Positions 1 through 8,095 of a DNA stretch of 64,000 nt are shown here, one piece after another. The position numbers and the translations under genes were made by a program. Location of the stretch: assembly GCA_963710495.1 (NCBI GenBank), contig CAVQAI010000012.1, forward strand, positions 558,001 to 622,000, written 5' to 3'. This DNA comes from Bog-756 sp963710495. GTDB lineage: Bacteria > Actinomycetota > Acidimicrobiia > Acidimicrobiales > RAAP-2. Below the pieces are notes generated by a model. That model ran no database searches, was not told where the DNA came from, and saw nothing but the letters and a program-made list of their open reading frames with translations. Numbering within the stretch: position 1 is the stretch's first letter; each line of letters begins with the position of its first letter.

Positions 1-337
1 CGGCATGCCGCTCTATCGCTTCAGCGGGGACAAGAAGGCCGGCGACACCGCCGGGCAGGGTGTGGGCGGGACCTGGTTCGTGGTGCCGGCCACCGCGGCT
101 GCCGCTCCGACTCCGTCGACCAGCCCGACGACCGCGCCACCGGCGTCGTCTTCGACCACGTCCCCGACCTCGCCGGCGACCACACCGCACGTCGTGATGC
201 CGGCACCCGCGGCCACCGCCCCGCCGGCCACCGCCCCGCCGGCCACCTCGCCCCCGGTCACTTCGCCCCCGGCCACCTCGCCCCCGCCGACATCACCGCC
301 CACCTCCTCGCCGGGCGGAGGCGGATACGGCTACTGA
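1..337 (+). CDS. C-terminal end of a secreted-repeat (PF03640-type) protein, truncated by the window edge
   Basis: The reading frame is open from base 2 and ends at a TGA at 335-337; the true start lies upstream of the window. The first visible residues (LYRFSGDKKAGDT followed by GQGVGGTWF) match the end of the 'secreted repeat of unknown function' domain (PF03640, lipoprotein_15), whose units carry a Gly-Gln-Gly-Val-like turn and end in Trp-Phe-x-Val. The remaining ~85 residues are a low-complexity Thr/Pro/Ser/Ala tail with repeated ATAPPATAPP and TSPP units and a final GGGGYGY, typical of a cell-surface spacer. The family is exported and of unknown function. The assignment rests on one domain end, so the upstream architecture cannot be judged. 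Confidence 0.7.
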   Translation, partial: GMPLYRFSGDKKAGDTAGQGVGGTWFVVPATAAAAPTPSTSPTTAPPASSSTTSPTSPATTPHVVMPAPAATAPPATAPPATSPPVTSPPATSPPPTSPPTSSPGGGGYGY

Positions 338-350
338 CCGAGCCCGGGGC

Positions 351-1361
351 ATGAACGCGGGAGCGGTGGTAGATGCGGGTCCCCTGGAGGTAGCGGGGGG
401 TCGGCCCGTTCGGAGCAGCCGGGCGAGACCTTCGCCCCCGGTCGGGTCGCTGGCGCTCGCCGCTGCCGCCGCCGCGGTGGTCGGGATCGGGGTGGTCGCC
501 CTGCAACGATCGGGAGGCGTGTCGGCGGGGCTGTCGGCCGGCCGGGCTGAGCTCCTGGCGCCCCCCGTCCTGCTGGTGGTCGCCGTGGTCATGGTGGCCG
601 AGCGGCTGTGGCCGGCCGAGCCCCGGCCGTTCCTGGCCCGTGGCCATCTCCACGATGCCGGCTTCTTCGTCCTCCACGTGACGGTGGTCGTGGCGCTCAT
701 GACGCTCTTCAGCGTGGCCTTTGCCTTCCTCCTCGAACACCGGGCGGTATGGCTGGCGGGCCCGTGGACCACCAGGCTGCCGACCGCGCTCGTGGTCAGC
801 CTGACGTTCGTGCTCATGGATGGGGCCAACTGGGTCGCCCACTGGGCCGACCATCGGGTGGCTGCGTTGTGGCGGCTGCATGCCCTCCACCACTCCCAGG
901 AAGAGCTGAGTGTGCTCACGTCCTTCCGGGCCCACCCACTCAGCCACCTGCCCGGCTTCCTGCTCGCGTCGGTCCCCGCCTTCGCCCTCACCGGACACCG
1001 GGGTGTCGCCCCCCAGCTGGTCATCGCGTACGTGTGCCTCGGCACCATTCCCCACGCCAACGTGCGTTGGGCCTACGGGCCCCTCGGGTGGCTGTTGGTC
1101 AGCCCCTCGTACCATCGCCTGCACCATGCGGCCGACGGCCCGGCGGGGATGAACCTCGGGGTGGTGCTCACCGGGTGGGACGTGCTCGCCGGACGCGCCC
1201 GATTCCCCGATCGGGGAAGACCGGTCCCGCCCACCGGGCTGGCCGGACGGCCCGTGCCGGTGGAACAGGAGCTCGAGTTCGGCGCACCCTTCCGCCCGCG
1301 GCTGCTGGCCGAGCAACTGTGCGACCCATTCCGGCGGCGGGCCGTGGCCGAGCGGTCCTGA
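351..1361 (+). CDS. Fatty acid hydroxylase / sterol desaturase superfamily membrane protein
   Basis: A 336-residue membrane protein of the di-iron fatty acid hydroxylase superfamily (PF04116). The histidine clusters that bind the two irons are visible: HWADH (164-168), HALHHS (177-182), a His at 235 (HANVRW) and HRLHH (255-259). Hydrophobic stretches near residues 33-51, 68-85, 105-128, 145-156 and 202-232 give four or five membrane segments. Members hydroxylate or desaturate lipids, sterols or carotenoids with O2; the substrate here cannot be told. It starts 14 nt after the preceding gene with only a weak purine-rich stretch before the ATG. The next gene has its own -10 box, so it need not be co-transcribed. 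Confidence 0.85.
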   Translation: MNAGAVVDAGPLEVAGGRPVRSSRARPSPPVGSLALAAAAAAVVGIGVVALQRSGGVSAGLSAGRAELLAPPVLLVVAVVMVAERLWPAEPRPFLARGHLHDAGFFVLHVTVVVALMTLFSVAFAFLLEHRAVWLAGPWTTRLPTALVVSLTFVLMDGANWVAHWADHRVAALWRLHALHHSQEELSVLTSFRAHPLSHLPGFLLASVPAFALTGHRGVAPQLVIAYVCLGTIPHANVRWAYGPLGWLLVSPSYHRLHHAADGPAGMNLGVVLTGWDVLAGRARFPDRGRPVPPTGLAGRPVPVEQELEFGAPFRPRLLAEQLCDPFRRRAVAERS

Positions 1362-1441
1362 CCGCTCCCATGCACCCGCTCCGTCCGGCCGTTGTCGGCA
1401 TTGCCGTGGCCCGGCCCCGGGCCGGCCCGATGGCCGTGCGC

Positions 1442-1447
1442 TACCGT
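1442..1447 (+). promoter_or_regulatory. Leaderless -10 box (TACCGT) for the hydrolase at 1456
   Basis: TACCGT lies 8 nt before the GTG start at 1456, and no Shine-Dalgarno sequence lies between. This matches the TANNNT-N(6-10)-start arrangement seen before many genes in this window. Confidence 0.5.
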
Positions 1448-1455
1448 CTCGCTCG

Positions 1456-2193
1456 GTGCCCGGCGAATCGACCTCCACCATCGTTCTCGTGCACGGGGCG
1501 TGGCACGGGGCGTGGTGCTGGGAGCGCGTCCTGGACGGCCTCGCCGCCCGTCGGATGCCGACGGTCGCCATCGACCTCCCCGGTCACGGCGACGATCCCG
1601 GCCCGATGGGTGATCTCCACACCGACGCCGAGCGGGTCCATCGGGAGCTCGGGGGACTGGCGCACCCGGTGGTGCTCGTGGGCCACTCCTACGGCGGGGC
1701 GGTCATCACCGAGGCGGGCGACCATTCCGCCGTCGGACATCTCGTCTTCCTCTGTGCCATGGCCCTCGACGAGGGCGAGTCCTGCATGGCCGCGGCCGGC
1801 GACATGCCGGGCGCGGCCGACATCTCCCATGAAGGCCGGCCGGACCTCGGGTCGGGCCTGATCATCTCGGACGACGGTTTCATCCGGTTGGAGCCCTCGC
1901 TGGCGGAGGCCGCGCTGTTCAACCAGTGCGATGCCGACACGACCTCGTGGGCGCGGTCGCGGCTCGGTCCCCAGCCGATGGTCACCCTTCAGCAAGCTCC
2001 GGAGTCCGTTTCGTGGCGGAGGAGACCCTCGACCTACGTCGTCTGCACCGACGACCAGATCGTCCACCCCGAGCTGCAACGGCTGATGGCCAAGCGATGC
2101 GCGCGGAGGACCCTGGAATGGGACAGCGACCATTCGCCCTTCCTGTCCCACCCCGATCTGGTCGTCGACCTACTCGTCGAATTGGCCCGTTGA
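1456..2193 (+). CDS. Alpha/beta hydrolase (plant methylesterase/EstC-like)
   Basis: A 245-residue soluble alpha/beta-hydrolase. The N-terminus has the oxyanion-type HGAWHGAWCW motif (13-22), the nucleophile elbow is GHSYGG (76-81, Ser78), a likely acid Asp is in the CTDDQIVHP segment, and the catalytic His is in DSDHSPF near the C-terminus. The layout is that of the methyl-salicylate-esterase/EstC branch of the superfamily, which hydrolyses small esters; the substrate is unknown. The GTG start is chosen because a TACCGT -10 box sits 8 nt upstream with no ribosome binding site, suggesting a leaderless message. Confidence 0.85.
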   Translation: MPGESTSTIVLVHGAWHGAWCWERVLDGLAARRMPTVAIDLPGHGDDPGPMGDLHTDAERVHRELGGLAHPVVLVGHSYGGAVITEAGDHSAVGHLVFLCAMALDEGESCMAAAGDMPGAADISHEGRPDLGSGLIISDDGFIRLEPSLAEAALFNQCDADTTSWARSRLGPQPMVTLQQAPESVSWRRRPSTYVVCTDDQIVHPELQRLMAKRCARRTLEWDSDHSPFLSHPDLVVDLLVELAR

Positions 2194-2276
2194 ACGTCGG
2201 CGTCGGTTGCTGTGCACCGACGGCGGCGGCCGGGCGAGTCCGGCGTCGCCCTCGTCCTGTCGACCGGGTGATTGAC

Positions 2277-2282
2277 TAGCCT
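2277..2282 (+). promoter_or_regulatory. Leaderless -10 box (TAGCCT) for the methyltransferase at 2291
   Basis: TAGCCT ends 8 nt before the ATG at 2291 and no Shine-Dalgarno sequence is present. A TTGACT sits immediately upstream but too close to act as its -35. Confidence 0.5.
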
Positions 2283-2290
2283 CCCTGCCG

Positions 2291-3145
2291 ATGGTGCTCA
2301 CCGATGACGAGCAACGGGAGATGGACGCCATTCCTTGGTTCCATACCATCGACCTCGGCGATGGGGTCGTGACCAAAGGCGCCTCCGAGATCCAGATCCC
2401 CGAGGATCGCTTTCCGTCCTTCGCCGGCCGAACGGTGCTCGACATCGGTGCCTGGGACGGCTACTACTCCTTCATGGCCGAGCGTCTGGGCGCCCCGCAC
2501 GTGACGGCCCTCGATCACTACGCCTGGGGAGTGGACATCGATGCCCGTGGCGAGTACTGGACCGAGTGTGCCGCCCAGGGCAGGCTGCCTGACCTCTCCC
2601 TCGACCTGACCGAGTTCTGGCGGCCAGAACTGCCCGGCCGGAAGGGCTTCGAGTTCGCCGCGGCCAAGCTCAACTCCTCGGTGGAACCGCGAGTGGCCGA
2701 TTTCACTACTGTCGACCTGGCCGAGCTCGGAACGTTCGACGTTGTGCTGTACCTCGGCGTCCTGTACCACATGAAGGAGCCCTTGACCTGCCTGGAACGC
2801 CTTCGGGCCGTGACCGGCCAGGTGGCCGTCATCGAAACCCTGGCGGTGCACCTGCAGGGCCTCGAGCAGGTCAGCCTGGTCCAGTTCCACGATTCGCGGG
2901 ACCTCAACTACGACTTCGGGAATTGGTACGTACCCACGTTGGCGGGACTGACGTCGCTGTGCCGGGCGGCCGGGTTCTCGTCCGTCGAGACCGTGGCGGG
3001 CCCACCGGGCCCGCCGGGCCCCACCGATCCGCCTCGGGAGTCCCTGGCGACCCGGGTCGGGCGCCGGCTGGCCAAGCTGGAACACGGTCACAGCGGCTCG
3101 GCTCCGAGCACGTTCTACCGCGCCATCGTCCACGCCACGGCATGA
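2291..3145 (+). CDS. SAM-dependent methyltransferase, CmoB/DUF1698-like
   Basis: A 284-residue class I methyltransferase. The SAM-binding motif I is DIGAWDGYYS (51-60), followed by an acidic residue at the end of strand 2 (ALDHYAWG) and a motif IV-like stretch FDVVLYLGVLYHMKEP. The N-terminal WFHTIDLGDGVVTKG segment and the LGVLYHMKEP stretch are typical of the CmoB/DUF1698 branch, which includes the tRNA carboxymethyluridine enzyme but also many methyltransferases of unknown substrate. Without the CmoA partner nearby a tRNA role is not supported. The start follows a TAGCCT -10 box at leaderless spacing. The C-terminal ~50 residues are Pro/Gly- and charge-rich. Confidence 0.8.
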   Translation: MVLTDDEQREMDAIPWFHTIDLGDGVVTKGASEIQIPEDRFPSFAGRTVLDIGAWDGYYSFMAERLGAPHVTALDHYAWGVDIDARGEYWTECAAQGRLPDLSLDLTEFWRPELPGRKGFEFAAAKLNSSVEPRVADFTTVDLAELGTFDVVLYLGVLYHMKEPLTCLERLRAVTGQVAVIETLAVHLQGLEQVSLVQFHDSRDLNYDFGNWYVPTLAGLTSLCRAAGFSSVETVAGPPGPPGPTDPPRESLATRVGRRLAKLEHGHSGSAPSTFYRAIVHATA

Positions 3146-3175
3146 GACGGCCCCCATGAATTCGACGAGCGGTCG

Positions 3176-3742
3176 ATGACTTCCGGGGCTGGCGGGCGTC
3201 CAACCAGCATGACGGCAACCAACCTCGCTGATCTCTACGGGCTTCCCCTCCTCGACTGGTCCCGGATCGAAGCCCGTCTCGAGCAGGGCATCACCCAAGC
3301 ACCCGGAACCGGCGGTCCGGATCGGCACACCTGCTGGCTGGCGACGATCAACCAGGACGGTAGCCCCCATGCCACCGGTGTCGGCGCCCTCTGGGTCGAC
3401 GGAACCTTCTGGTTCGAGACCGGGGCCGGCACCCGCAAGGGGCGGAACCTGGCCCGCGATCCGCGCTGCACGCTGAGCGTGGCCACGAGCCAGTTCGACC
3501 TGATCGTCGAAGGCCAGGCACAGAAGGTCACCGACCCGACCACGGTCGAGACCATGGCCGGACACTGGGCGTCGGCGGGCTGGCCGGCCCGAGTGGACAG
3601 CTCGGGCTCCGCCCTCACCGCCGACTACAGCGCGCCATCCGCCGGCCCACCGCCGTGGTCGGTCTACCGCATCGATGTCCGCACGGCGACCGCGCTCGAG
3701 ACCGTCGAGCCCGGGGGAGCGACGCGCTGGCGAGTGCCGTAA
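3176..3742 (+). CDS. Pyridoxamine 5'-phosphate oxidase-fold (PPOX) family protein
   Basis: A 188-residue split-barrel flavin-binding-type protein. The core WLATINQDGSPHATGVGALW, the strand FWFETGAGTRKGRNLARDP and the CTLSVATSQFDLIVEG stretch are the usual PPOX/F420-binding split-barrel pattern. Members bind FMN, F420 or heme; the residues visible do not decide which. The start is the ATG at 3176; a second ATG at 3209 gives a 177-residue protein that begins nearer the conserved fold and is equally possible. The gene ends 43 nt before the oppositely oriented tRNA-Pro. Confidence 0.8.
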   Translation: MTSGAGGRPTSMTATNLADLYGLPLLDWSRIEARLEQGITQAPGTGGPDRHTCWLATINQDGSPHATGVGALWVDGTFWFETGAGTRKGRNLARDPRCTLSVATSQFDLIVEGQAQKVTDPTTVETMAGHWASAGWPARVDSSGSALTADYSAPSAGPPPWSVYRIDVRTATALETVEPGGATRWRVP

Positions 3743-3784
3743 TCGGCTCGGCCGACATCGGAGCATCGGCACATACATCAGGAG

Positions 3785-3859
3785 TCGGGCTGGCCGGATT
3801 TGAACCGGCGACCTCTGCGTCCCGAACGCAGCGCGCTAACCAAGCTGCGCCACAGCCCG
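3785..3859 (-). tRNA. tRNA-Pro(CGG)
   Basis: On the minus strand the sequence folds as a complete 75-nt cloverleaf: acceptor CGGGCTG pairs with CAGCCCG, D arm GCGC/GCGC, anticodon stem CTGCG/CGCAG around the loop TTCGGGA, and T arm GCCGG/CCGGC around TTCAAAT. The anticodon is CGG with G37, as expected for a proline tRNA reading CCG. The discriminator is A and no CCA is encoded (the next bases are CTC). Confidence 0.96.
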
Positions 3860-3905
3860 CGGCACGACCCGGGTCGGTGAGCTCCCGTGTCGGACCGGGG
3901 AAATG

Positions 3906-4922
3906 CTACCCGACGGTCGTGCGCTCGCTTTGGGCGCCATCGCCGGACGGTCCCGACTCGGAGGGCTCAGACGGCGGTTCGGGCCGCTTGGCCACGACTT
4001 TGGCGATGCGTCGTTTGTCCATTTCGGTCACCCGCAGCTTCCACCCCTCGACGGACAGCTCCTCCCCCTCGCTCGGGATGTGTCCGAATGCATCGAAGAG
4101 GAAGCCCCCCAGGGTGACGTACTCACCCTCGGGGATGCCGATGTCGAGGCGGTCCCGCACATCATCGACACTCATCCGCCCGTCGAGCAGCCACCGCCTG
4201 GAGTCGACCCGGACCACCTCCTGCTCGTCGCCGGAGTCGAATTCGTCAGGGAGGTCGCCGACCAGGGCGCCGAGCAGGTCCTTCACCGTGAGGACGCCCT
4301 CGACTCCACCATGCTCGTCGACCACCACGGCGAAGGCCCGGTGCTGACGACGCATCTCGGCCAGCACTTCGAGCACCAATTGGGACTCGGGGACGAGGAA
4401 GGGCTGACGGAGGCGCCGCGACAGGTCGAGGGGCGACGGCGCCGGTAACGGTGACGGCGCCGGTGACGGCGTCGGCGGACCTGGGGCGTCAGGCGTCTCG
4501 TTCCCGGTCTGGCGTCCCGTCGACGTCCCGCCGCCATTCCCGGCCCCGCCGACCTTCCAGCCGGCCCGGAAGAGGTCGTTGACGAAGAGGATGCCGATGA
4601 GCTCGTCGAGGTTGTCACCGCACACCGGGAAGCAGCTGTGGCCCGACTCGCGCACCGCCCGGGTCACCGCCTCCGCCGTCAGCGGGATGGACAGGGCCAC
4701 CACGTCCACTCGCGGGGTCATGACCTCGCGCACCGCCGTGTCCCGCAGGTCGTGGAGGGCGTCGACGATGAACTGCTCCTGGGCATCGGCCCCGCTTCTG
4801 CCCCGGCTCCGGTGCTCCGCCCGCCGGCCGCGCTGGCTGTCGGCGGATCGCTCCTTCCGACCGGCCCGGGGTGGCCCACCGTCTGGTGGAGGTTCGTCCT
4901 TCTGGCGCCGGAGGAGGGACAT
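3906..4922 (-). CDS. CBS-domain protein with CorC/HlyC C-terminal domain
   Basis: A 338-residue soluble protein. After a basic, disordered N-terminus (1-48) come two CBS motifs, the first starting REVMTPRVDVVALS (~64-120) and the second QPFLVPESQLVLEVLAEMR (~170-225), then a CorC_HlyC domain (~235-315: WLLDGRMSVDDV, GEYVTLGGFLF). Between the CBS motifs is a Pro/Ala/Ser-rich insert of about 35 residues. Unlike full hemolysin C/CNNM transporters there is no N-terminal DUF21 membrane domain, so it resembles CorC, which is linked to Mg/Co efflux. The next gene downstream on its strand is tRNA-Pro, 46 nt away. Confidence 0.85.
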   Translation of the reverse strand: MSLLRRQKDEPPPDGGPPRAGRKERSADSQRGRRAEHRSRGRSGADAQEQFIVDALHDLRDTAVREVMTPRVDVVALSIPLTAEAVTRAVRESGHSCFPVCGDNLDELIGILFVNDLFRAGWKVGGAGNGGGTSTGRQTGNETPDAPGPPTPSPAPSPLPAPSPLDLSRRLRQPFLVPESQLVLEVLAEMRRQHRAFAVVVDEHGGVEGVLTVKDLLGALVGDLPDEFDSGDEQEVVRVDSRRWLLDGRMSVDDVRDRLDIGIPEGEYVTLGGFLFDAFGHIPSEGEELSVEGWKLRVTEMDKRRIAKVVAKRPEPPSEPSESGPSGDGAQSERTTVG

Positions 4923-4953
4923 GATCGTGACGAAGCCTACGGGAGCGCGGCCG

Positions 4954-5421
4954 TCAGGTCGCGCCGGCCGCGGCGGTGGAGACGACCGGCAGGGGAGCGT
5001 AGGACTCGTCGTGGTAGGTGCCCCCGTCCAGCAGCGCGGTCATGGCTTGGCGCAGCCGAATAGGGTCGAGTGGCTTGACCACCCATCCCTCGGCACCGGA
5101 GCGACGGGCCAAGAAGACGTCGGGTCGGCGGTCGAGCAGCATGAGCACGGGCACATGGCCGAGCTTCCCGTACGATTCCTCCAGGCGGAGCTCGAGGCAC
5201 ACGGCCATCCCACCCATGTTCCCCATCTGCAGGTCGACTACGACGAGATCGGGAAGGGACTCGGCACATTCCCGCATCACCTCGGGCCCCGAGCGCGCCT
5301 GGCCGATGGTCACCTCCGGTCGGGCGGCGATCGATATCACCTCGGCGCGGACGGTGGGGGCGTCGCTAGCCACGAGGATGGTCGGCACGCCGACCAGGCT
5401 AGCGCCCTTGGTGGTCGCCAC
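4954..5421 (-). CDS. Receiver-only response-regulator-like protein
   Basis: A ~155-residue single receiver domain. It begins VPTILVASDAP, carries the phospho-acceptor-like Asp in DLVVVDLQMGN, the Ser/Thr-position residue near VPVLMLLD, and the conserved Lys in EGWVVKPLDPIRL. No output domain follows, so it either acts by protein contact (CheY/Spo0F style) or is a stand-alone adaptor. The GTG at 5421 overlaps the upstream ArsA gene by 23 nt and has a weak GAGAAG before it; an alternative GTG at 5388 would start exactly at the receiver fold and remove the overlap. It is probably co-transcribed with the two ArsA-type genes. Its kinase is not in the window. Confidence 0.75.
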   Translation of the reverse strand: MATTKGASLVGVPTILVASDAPTVRAEVISIAARPEVTIGQARSGPEVMRECAESLPDLVVVDLQMGNMGGMAVCLELRLEESYGKLGHVPVLMLLDRRPDVFLARRSGAEGWVVKPLDPIRLRQAMTALLDGGTYHDESYAPLPVVSTAAAGAT

Positions 5422-6556
5422 TTCTCGACGAGAACGGGGCCCGAGGCTGCCCGGGTCGCTCGGGGAACAGGAGCCCGGCCACCGTGGTCAGGCCGTCGAG
5501 GTTGTGCACGTCACCGTTGAGCAGCGGGATCCGGTAGACGGGGGCGGGTGCCACCGAGGACACCAGGTCGGCATAGGCCTGCTCTTCACGGTCCGAGGCG
5601 GCCGTATAGCCGCGGAGGTTCTCGACCAGCTGCCCGAGAGGGCCGTCGGGGTCCACGTCCGAACGTTCCTCGAGGACGGCGAGCTCGGCGTCCTGGGCGA
5701 AACGGGGTTGGACCCGGTTGACGATGAGCCCGGCCACCGACATCCGCGATTCGGCCAGCTTGCCGGCGAAGTGCACGGCCTCCTCCACCGAGTCGGTTCG
5801 GGGCGAGGCGACCAGGACGAAGGCCGTGTCCTCCTGGGTCAGCAGCTGCCGGACACGTGCCGCGCGGGTGCGAAAGCCCTCCTCCATCCCCTCGAAGGCC
5901 TGGAAGAAGGCCACCGCGTCGTGCACGATCTCGGCCCCGGCCACGCGGGAGATGGTGCGCAGCAGGGCTTGGGCCGCCACCCCCATGAACTTGAGGCCGG
6001 CCCGGGTCGGCTTCATCAACGCTTGGAACACCCGGTTCTCGAGGAAGCGGGTGAGCCGGCGGGGGGCGTCGAGGAAGTCCAGGGCGTTGCGAGTCGGGGG
6101 AGTGTCCACCACTACCAGGTCGAACCCGCCTTCCTCGACCAGCTCGTAGAGCTTCTCCATGGCCATGTACTCCTGGGTGCCCGACAGTGAGCCGGTGAGA
6201 TTGCGGTAGATGCGGTTGACCTTGATGTCCTCCGCCTGCTCGGCGGTGTCCGAATACCGCTGGACCAGATCGTCGAAGGTGCTCTTGGGGTCGAGCATCA
6301 GTGCCGAGAGCCGTCCGGGCCAGGGCCCGTCGATCACCGTGGGTTGGTTGGCCAGCGTGCCGACGCCCAGTGCATCGGCCAGGCGTCGGGCGGGGTCGAT
6401 GGTGACCACGCAGGCGGAGCGGCCCAACCTGGCGGCCTCCAGGGCCAGGGCCGCGGCCGTGGTCGTCTTCCCGACGCCGCCGGAACCACAGCAGATGATG
6501 ATGGACCGCTCGAGGACCAGCTCCTCGATGCCCGACCCCTTGCCCTCCGTCGTCAC
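5399..6556 (-). CDS. ArsA-family ATPase (actinobacterial paired type, second gene)
   Basis: A 385-residue P-loop ATPase of the ArsA/GET3 family. The deviant Walker A is CGSGGVGKTTTAAALAL (~23-39), switch I-like DPARRLADALG follows, and the Asp-bearing VVVDTPPTRNALDFLDAP is the switch II region. There is no ArsB, ArsR or ArsC gene nearby, so an arsenite pump is not indicated. It is the second of two adjacent ArsA-like genes (22 nt between them), next to a divergent whiB; this order matches the mycobacterial Rv3679-Rv3680-whiB4 block. Role in cells is not established from sequence. Confidence 0.88.
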   Translation of the reverse strand: MTTEGKGSGIEELVLERSIIICCGSGGVGKTTTAAALALEAARLGRSACVVTIDPARRLADALGVGTLANQPTVIDGPWPGRLSALMLDPKSTFDDLVQRYSDTAEQAEDIKVNRIYRNLTGSLSGTQEYMAMEKLYELVEEGGFDLVVVDTPPTRNALDFLDAPRRLTRFLENRVFQALMKPTRAGLKFMGVAAQALLRTISRVAGAEIVHDAVAFFQAFEGMEEGFRTRAARVRQLLTQEDTAFVLVASPRTDSVEEAVHFAGKLAESRMSVAGLIVNRVQPRFAQDAELAVLEERSDVDPDGPLGQLVENLRGYTAASDREEQAYADLVSSVAPAPVYRIPLLNGDVHNLDGLTTVAGLLFPERPGQPRAPFSSRSGDHQGR

Positions 6557-6578
6557 GGTGCCGGGCGGCCGGGCGCCG

Positions 6579-7598
6579 TCACGAGGACACGCCGGCCGCG
6601 TCGGGAAGGGCCACCATGCCCTGGGCCAGGGCGTCGCTCAACGTCTCGAGCTCGGGAGGGCCGATCGAATCGGTGAAGAGGAAGGGCACGCGCAACTGGG
6701 GCAGCGGCAACTGGTGGGCCAACCGCTCCATCTCCCCGCGTTGGAGCTCCTGACGGGTGAGGCGGAAACGCCGGGCCTGCTCCAGTGAGGAGATGAGGTG
6801 GTCGGGGAGCGGGACCCCCGCCTCTTCGGCCGCCCGCCTGGCCGGCGTGGTCAGCCCGTCCAGGTCGGGGTAGCACCCGTTGACGATCACCGGGCCGAGG
6901 GCGATCCCGACCTTGTCCTCGAGCTGGTAGGCGGCCTCGACCGCCTCGTTGACCGGCATCTCCTCGGGCAGGGTGACCAGCGCCACCTGGCACCGCGCCG
7001 GGTCGGACAGGAGGGCGACCACGTCGGCGGCTTGGGTGCGGATCGGACCGCTGCGGGCGGCGTCGAGGAGGCCGGTGGCCGACGACAGGAAGGTCATGGT
7101 GTGGCCGGTGGCCGGGGCGTCGACCAGGACCAGGTCGGCCAAGCGGCTCCGCTCGATCTGCTTGACCTTGCCGAGGACCAGGATGTCCCGGATCCCGGGG
7201 ATGGCCCCGGCGACCAGGTCCACGATCCCCGAGGCCATGAGGCGCTTGGACACCCGCCGCAGGCCGTGCTCGGCCAGGTACTCGAGGAGGGCGTCGTCGG
7301 GGGTGATGACCCGGGCCCGGACCGTGCCGGCGGGAACGGGGTCGGAACTCCCCACCGCCCCTGCCCCGTCGCTCTCGGCGCCGGCCGCCGCCAGCACCGC
7401 TCCGTCGTAGTCGAGAGGTTCGGTGTGCCCGAAGGCACTGGCCACCCCCGGCCGCCCCTCGAGCTCGACGACCAGGACCGAAAGCCCGGCCCGGGCGGCG
7501 GCATGGGCGAGCGCCGCCACCATGGTGGTCTTCCCCACTCCGCCCTTGCCGGCGACGATCAGGACCCGGCTCTGGGTGCAGAAGGCGCTGACGTCCAT
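6579..7598 (-). CDS. ArsA-family ATPase (actinobacterial paired type, first gene)
   Basis: A 339-residue ATPase starting MDVSAFCTQSRVLIVAGKGGVGKTT, with the deviant Walker A GKGGVGKTT and the switch II-like VLVDAPATGHTMTFL. Residues 60-120 include an Ala/Gly/Pro-rich insert. The ATG at 7598 is preferred over a GTG 33 nt upstream because the P-loop then begins at the usual distance from the N-terminus and a TACGCT -10 box lies 10 nt before it. It leads an operon with the second ArsA-like ATPase and probably the receiver protein, and diverges from whiB. Paired ArsA-like ATPases of this kind may work as a heteromer (inference). Confidence 0.88.
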   Translation of the reverse strand: MDVSAFCTQSRVLIVAGKGGVGKTTMVAALAHAAARAGLSVLVVELEGRPGVASAFGHTEPLDYDGAVLAAAGAESDGAGAVGSSDPVPAGTVRARVITPDDALLEYLAEHGLRRVSKRLMASGIVDLVAGAIPGIRDILVLGKVKQIERSRLADLVLVDAPATGHTMTFLSSATGLLDAARSGPIRTQAADVVALLSDPARCQVALVTLPEEMPVNEAVEAAYQLEDKVGIALGPVIVNGCYPDLDGLTTPARRAAEEAGVPLPDHLISSLEQARRFRLTRQELQRGEMERLAHQLPLPQLRVPFLFTDSIGPPELETLSDALAQGMVALPDAAGVSS

Positions 7599-7608
7599 GA
7601 CCCACAGG

Positions 7609-7614
7609 AGCGTA
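7609..7614 (-). promoter_or_regulatory. Likely -10 box (TACGCT) for the ArsA-type operon
   Basis: On the minus strand TACGCT stands 10 nt before the ATG at 7598, giving a leaderless or near-leaderless transcript. It faces away from the divergent whiB gene. Confidence 0.4.
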
Positions 7615-7777
7615 GTTCCCACCCCCGTCACCCCTTCCTCACCGTCGGTGGGAACGGGCCGTCGACCCCGGTCACCGCCTGGGAATCAAGGCGGGGAACG
7701 CCGGGGAATCCTGCTCACGCCCCTTGTTTCGCGGAACGGTCGCGAGTACTTTCCGGGGCGGGAGGAAGCCGAGGGGC

Positions 7778-8056
7778 GTGAAGGGGGAGTTGGGCAAGGT
7801 GGAGCAGACGCCTGAGATGTGGCAGCTCAAAGCGTCGTGTCGTGGGCCGCAGGCGGAGGCCTTCTTTCCGCCGGCCCATGCTGAGCGCAAGGACGAGAAG
7901 GTCCAGCGTGAGGACCGGGCCAAGTCGATCTGCCGGACCTGTCTCGTCCGGCGAGAATGCCTCGACTACGCCATCCGCATCCACGAGCCGCACGGCATCT
8001 GGGGCGGCCTCAACGAGATGGAGCGCAAGCAGCTGGTGGACCGCCGCGCCGGCTGA
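7778..8056 (+). CDS. WhiB-family iron-sulfur regulator (WhiB4-like context)
   Basis: A ~92-residue WhiB protein with the four cluster cysteines C21, C52, C55 and C61 in the C...CxxCx5C pattern, followed by the family turn GIWGG (73-77) and a basic C-terminus (MERKQLVDRRAG) used for DNA contact. Such proteins bind a redox- or NO-sensitive [4Fe-4S] cluster and pair with the primary sigma factor. The GTG at 7778 has GGAGGAAG 9-12 nt upstream; a GTG at 7799 with GGGGGAG upstream is nearly as good and would shorten the protein by seven residues. Its divergent ArsA-type neighbours match the whiB4 locus of mycobacteria, which supports a WhiB4-like identity. Confidence 0.9.
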   Translation: MKGELGKVEQTPEMWQLKASCRGPQAEAFFPPAHAERKDEKVQREDRAKSICRTCLVRRECLDYAIRIHEPHGIWGGLNEMERKQLVDRRAG

Positions 8057-8095
8057 CCGGAGGTGCCGGCCCGGCGCCGGCTCGCCGGGGTCGGC

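Noticed and set aside
5399..7598. An arsenic resistance operon
   Set aside because: The ArsA-type ATPases have no arsB, arsR, arsC or arsD partner; the whiB-linked pair is a distinct actinobacterial arrangement.
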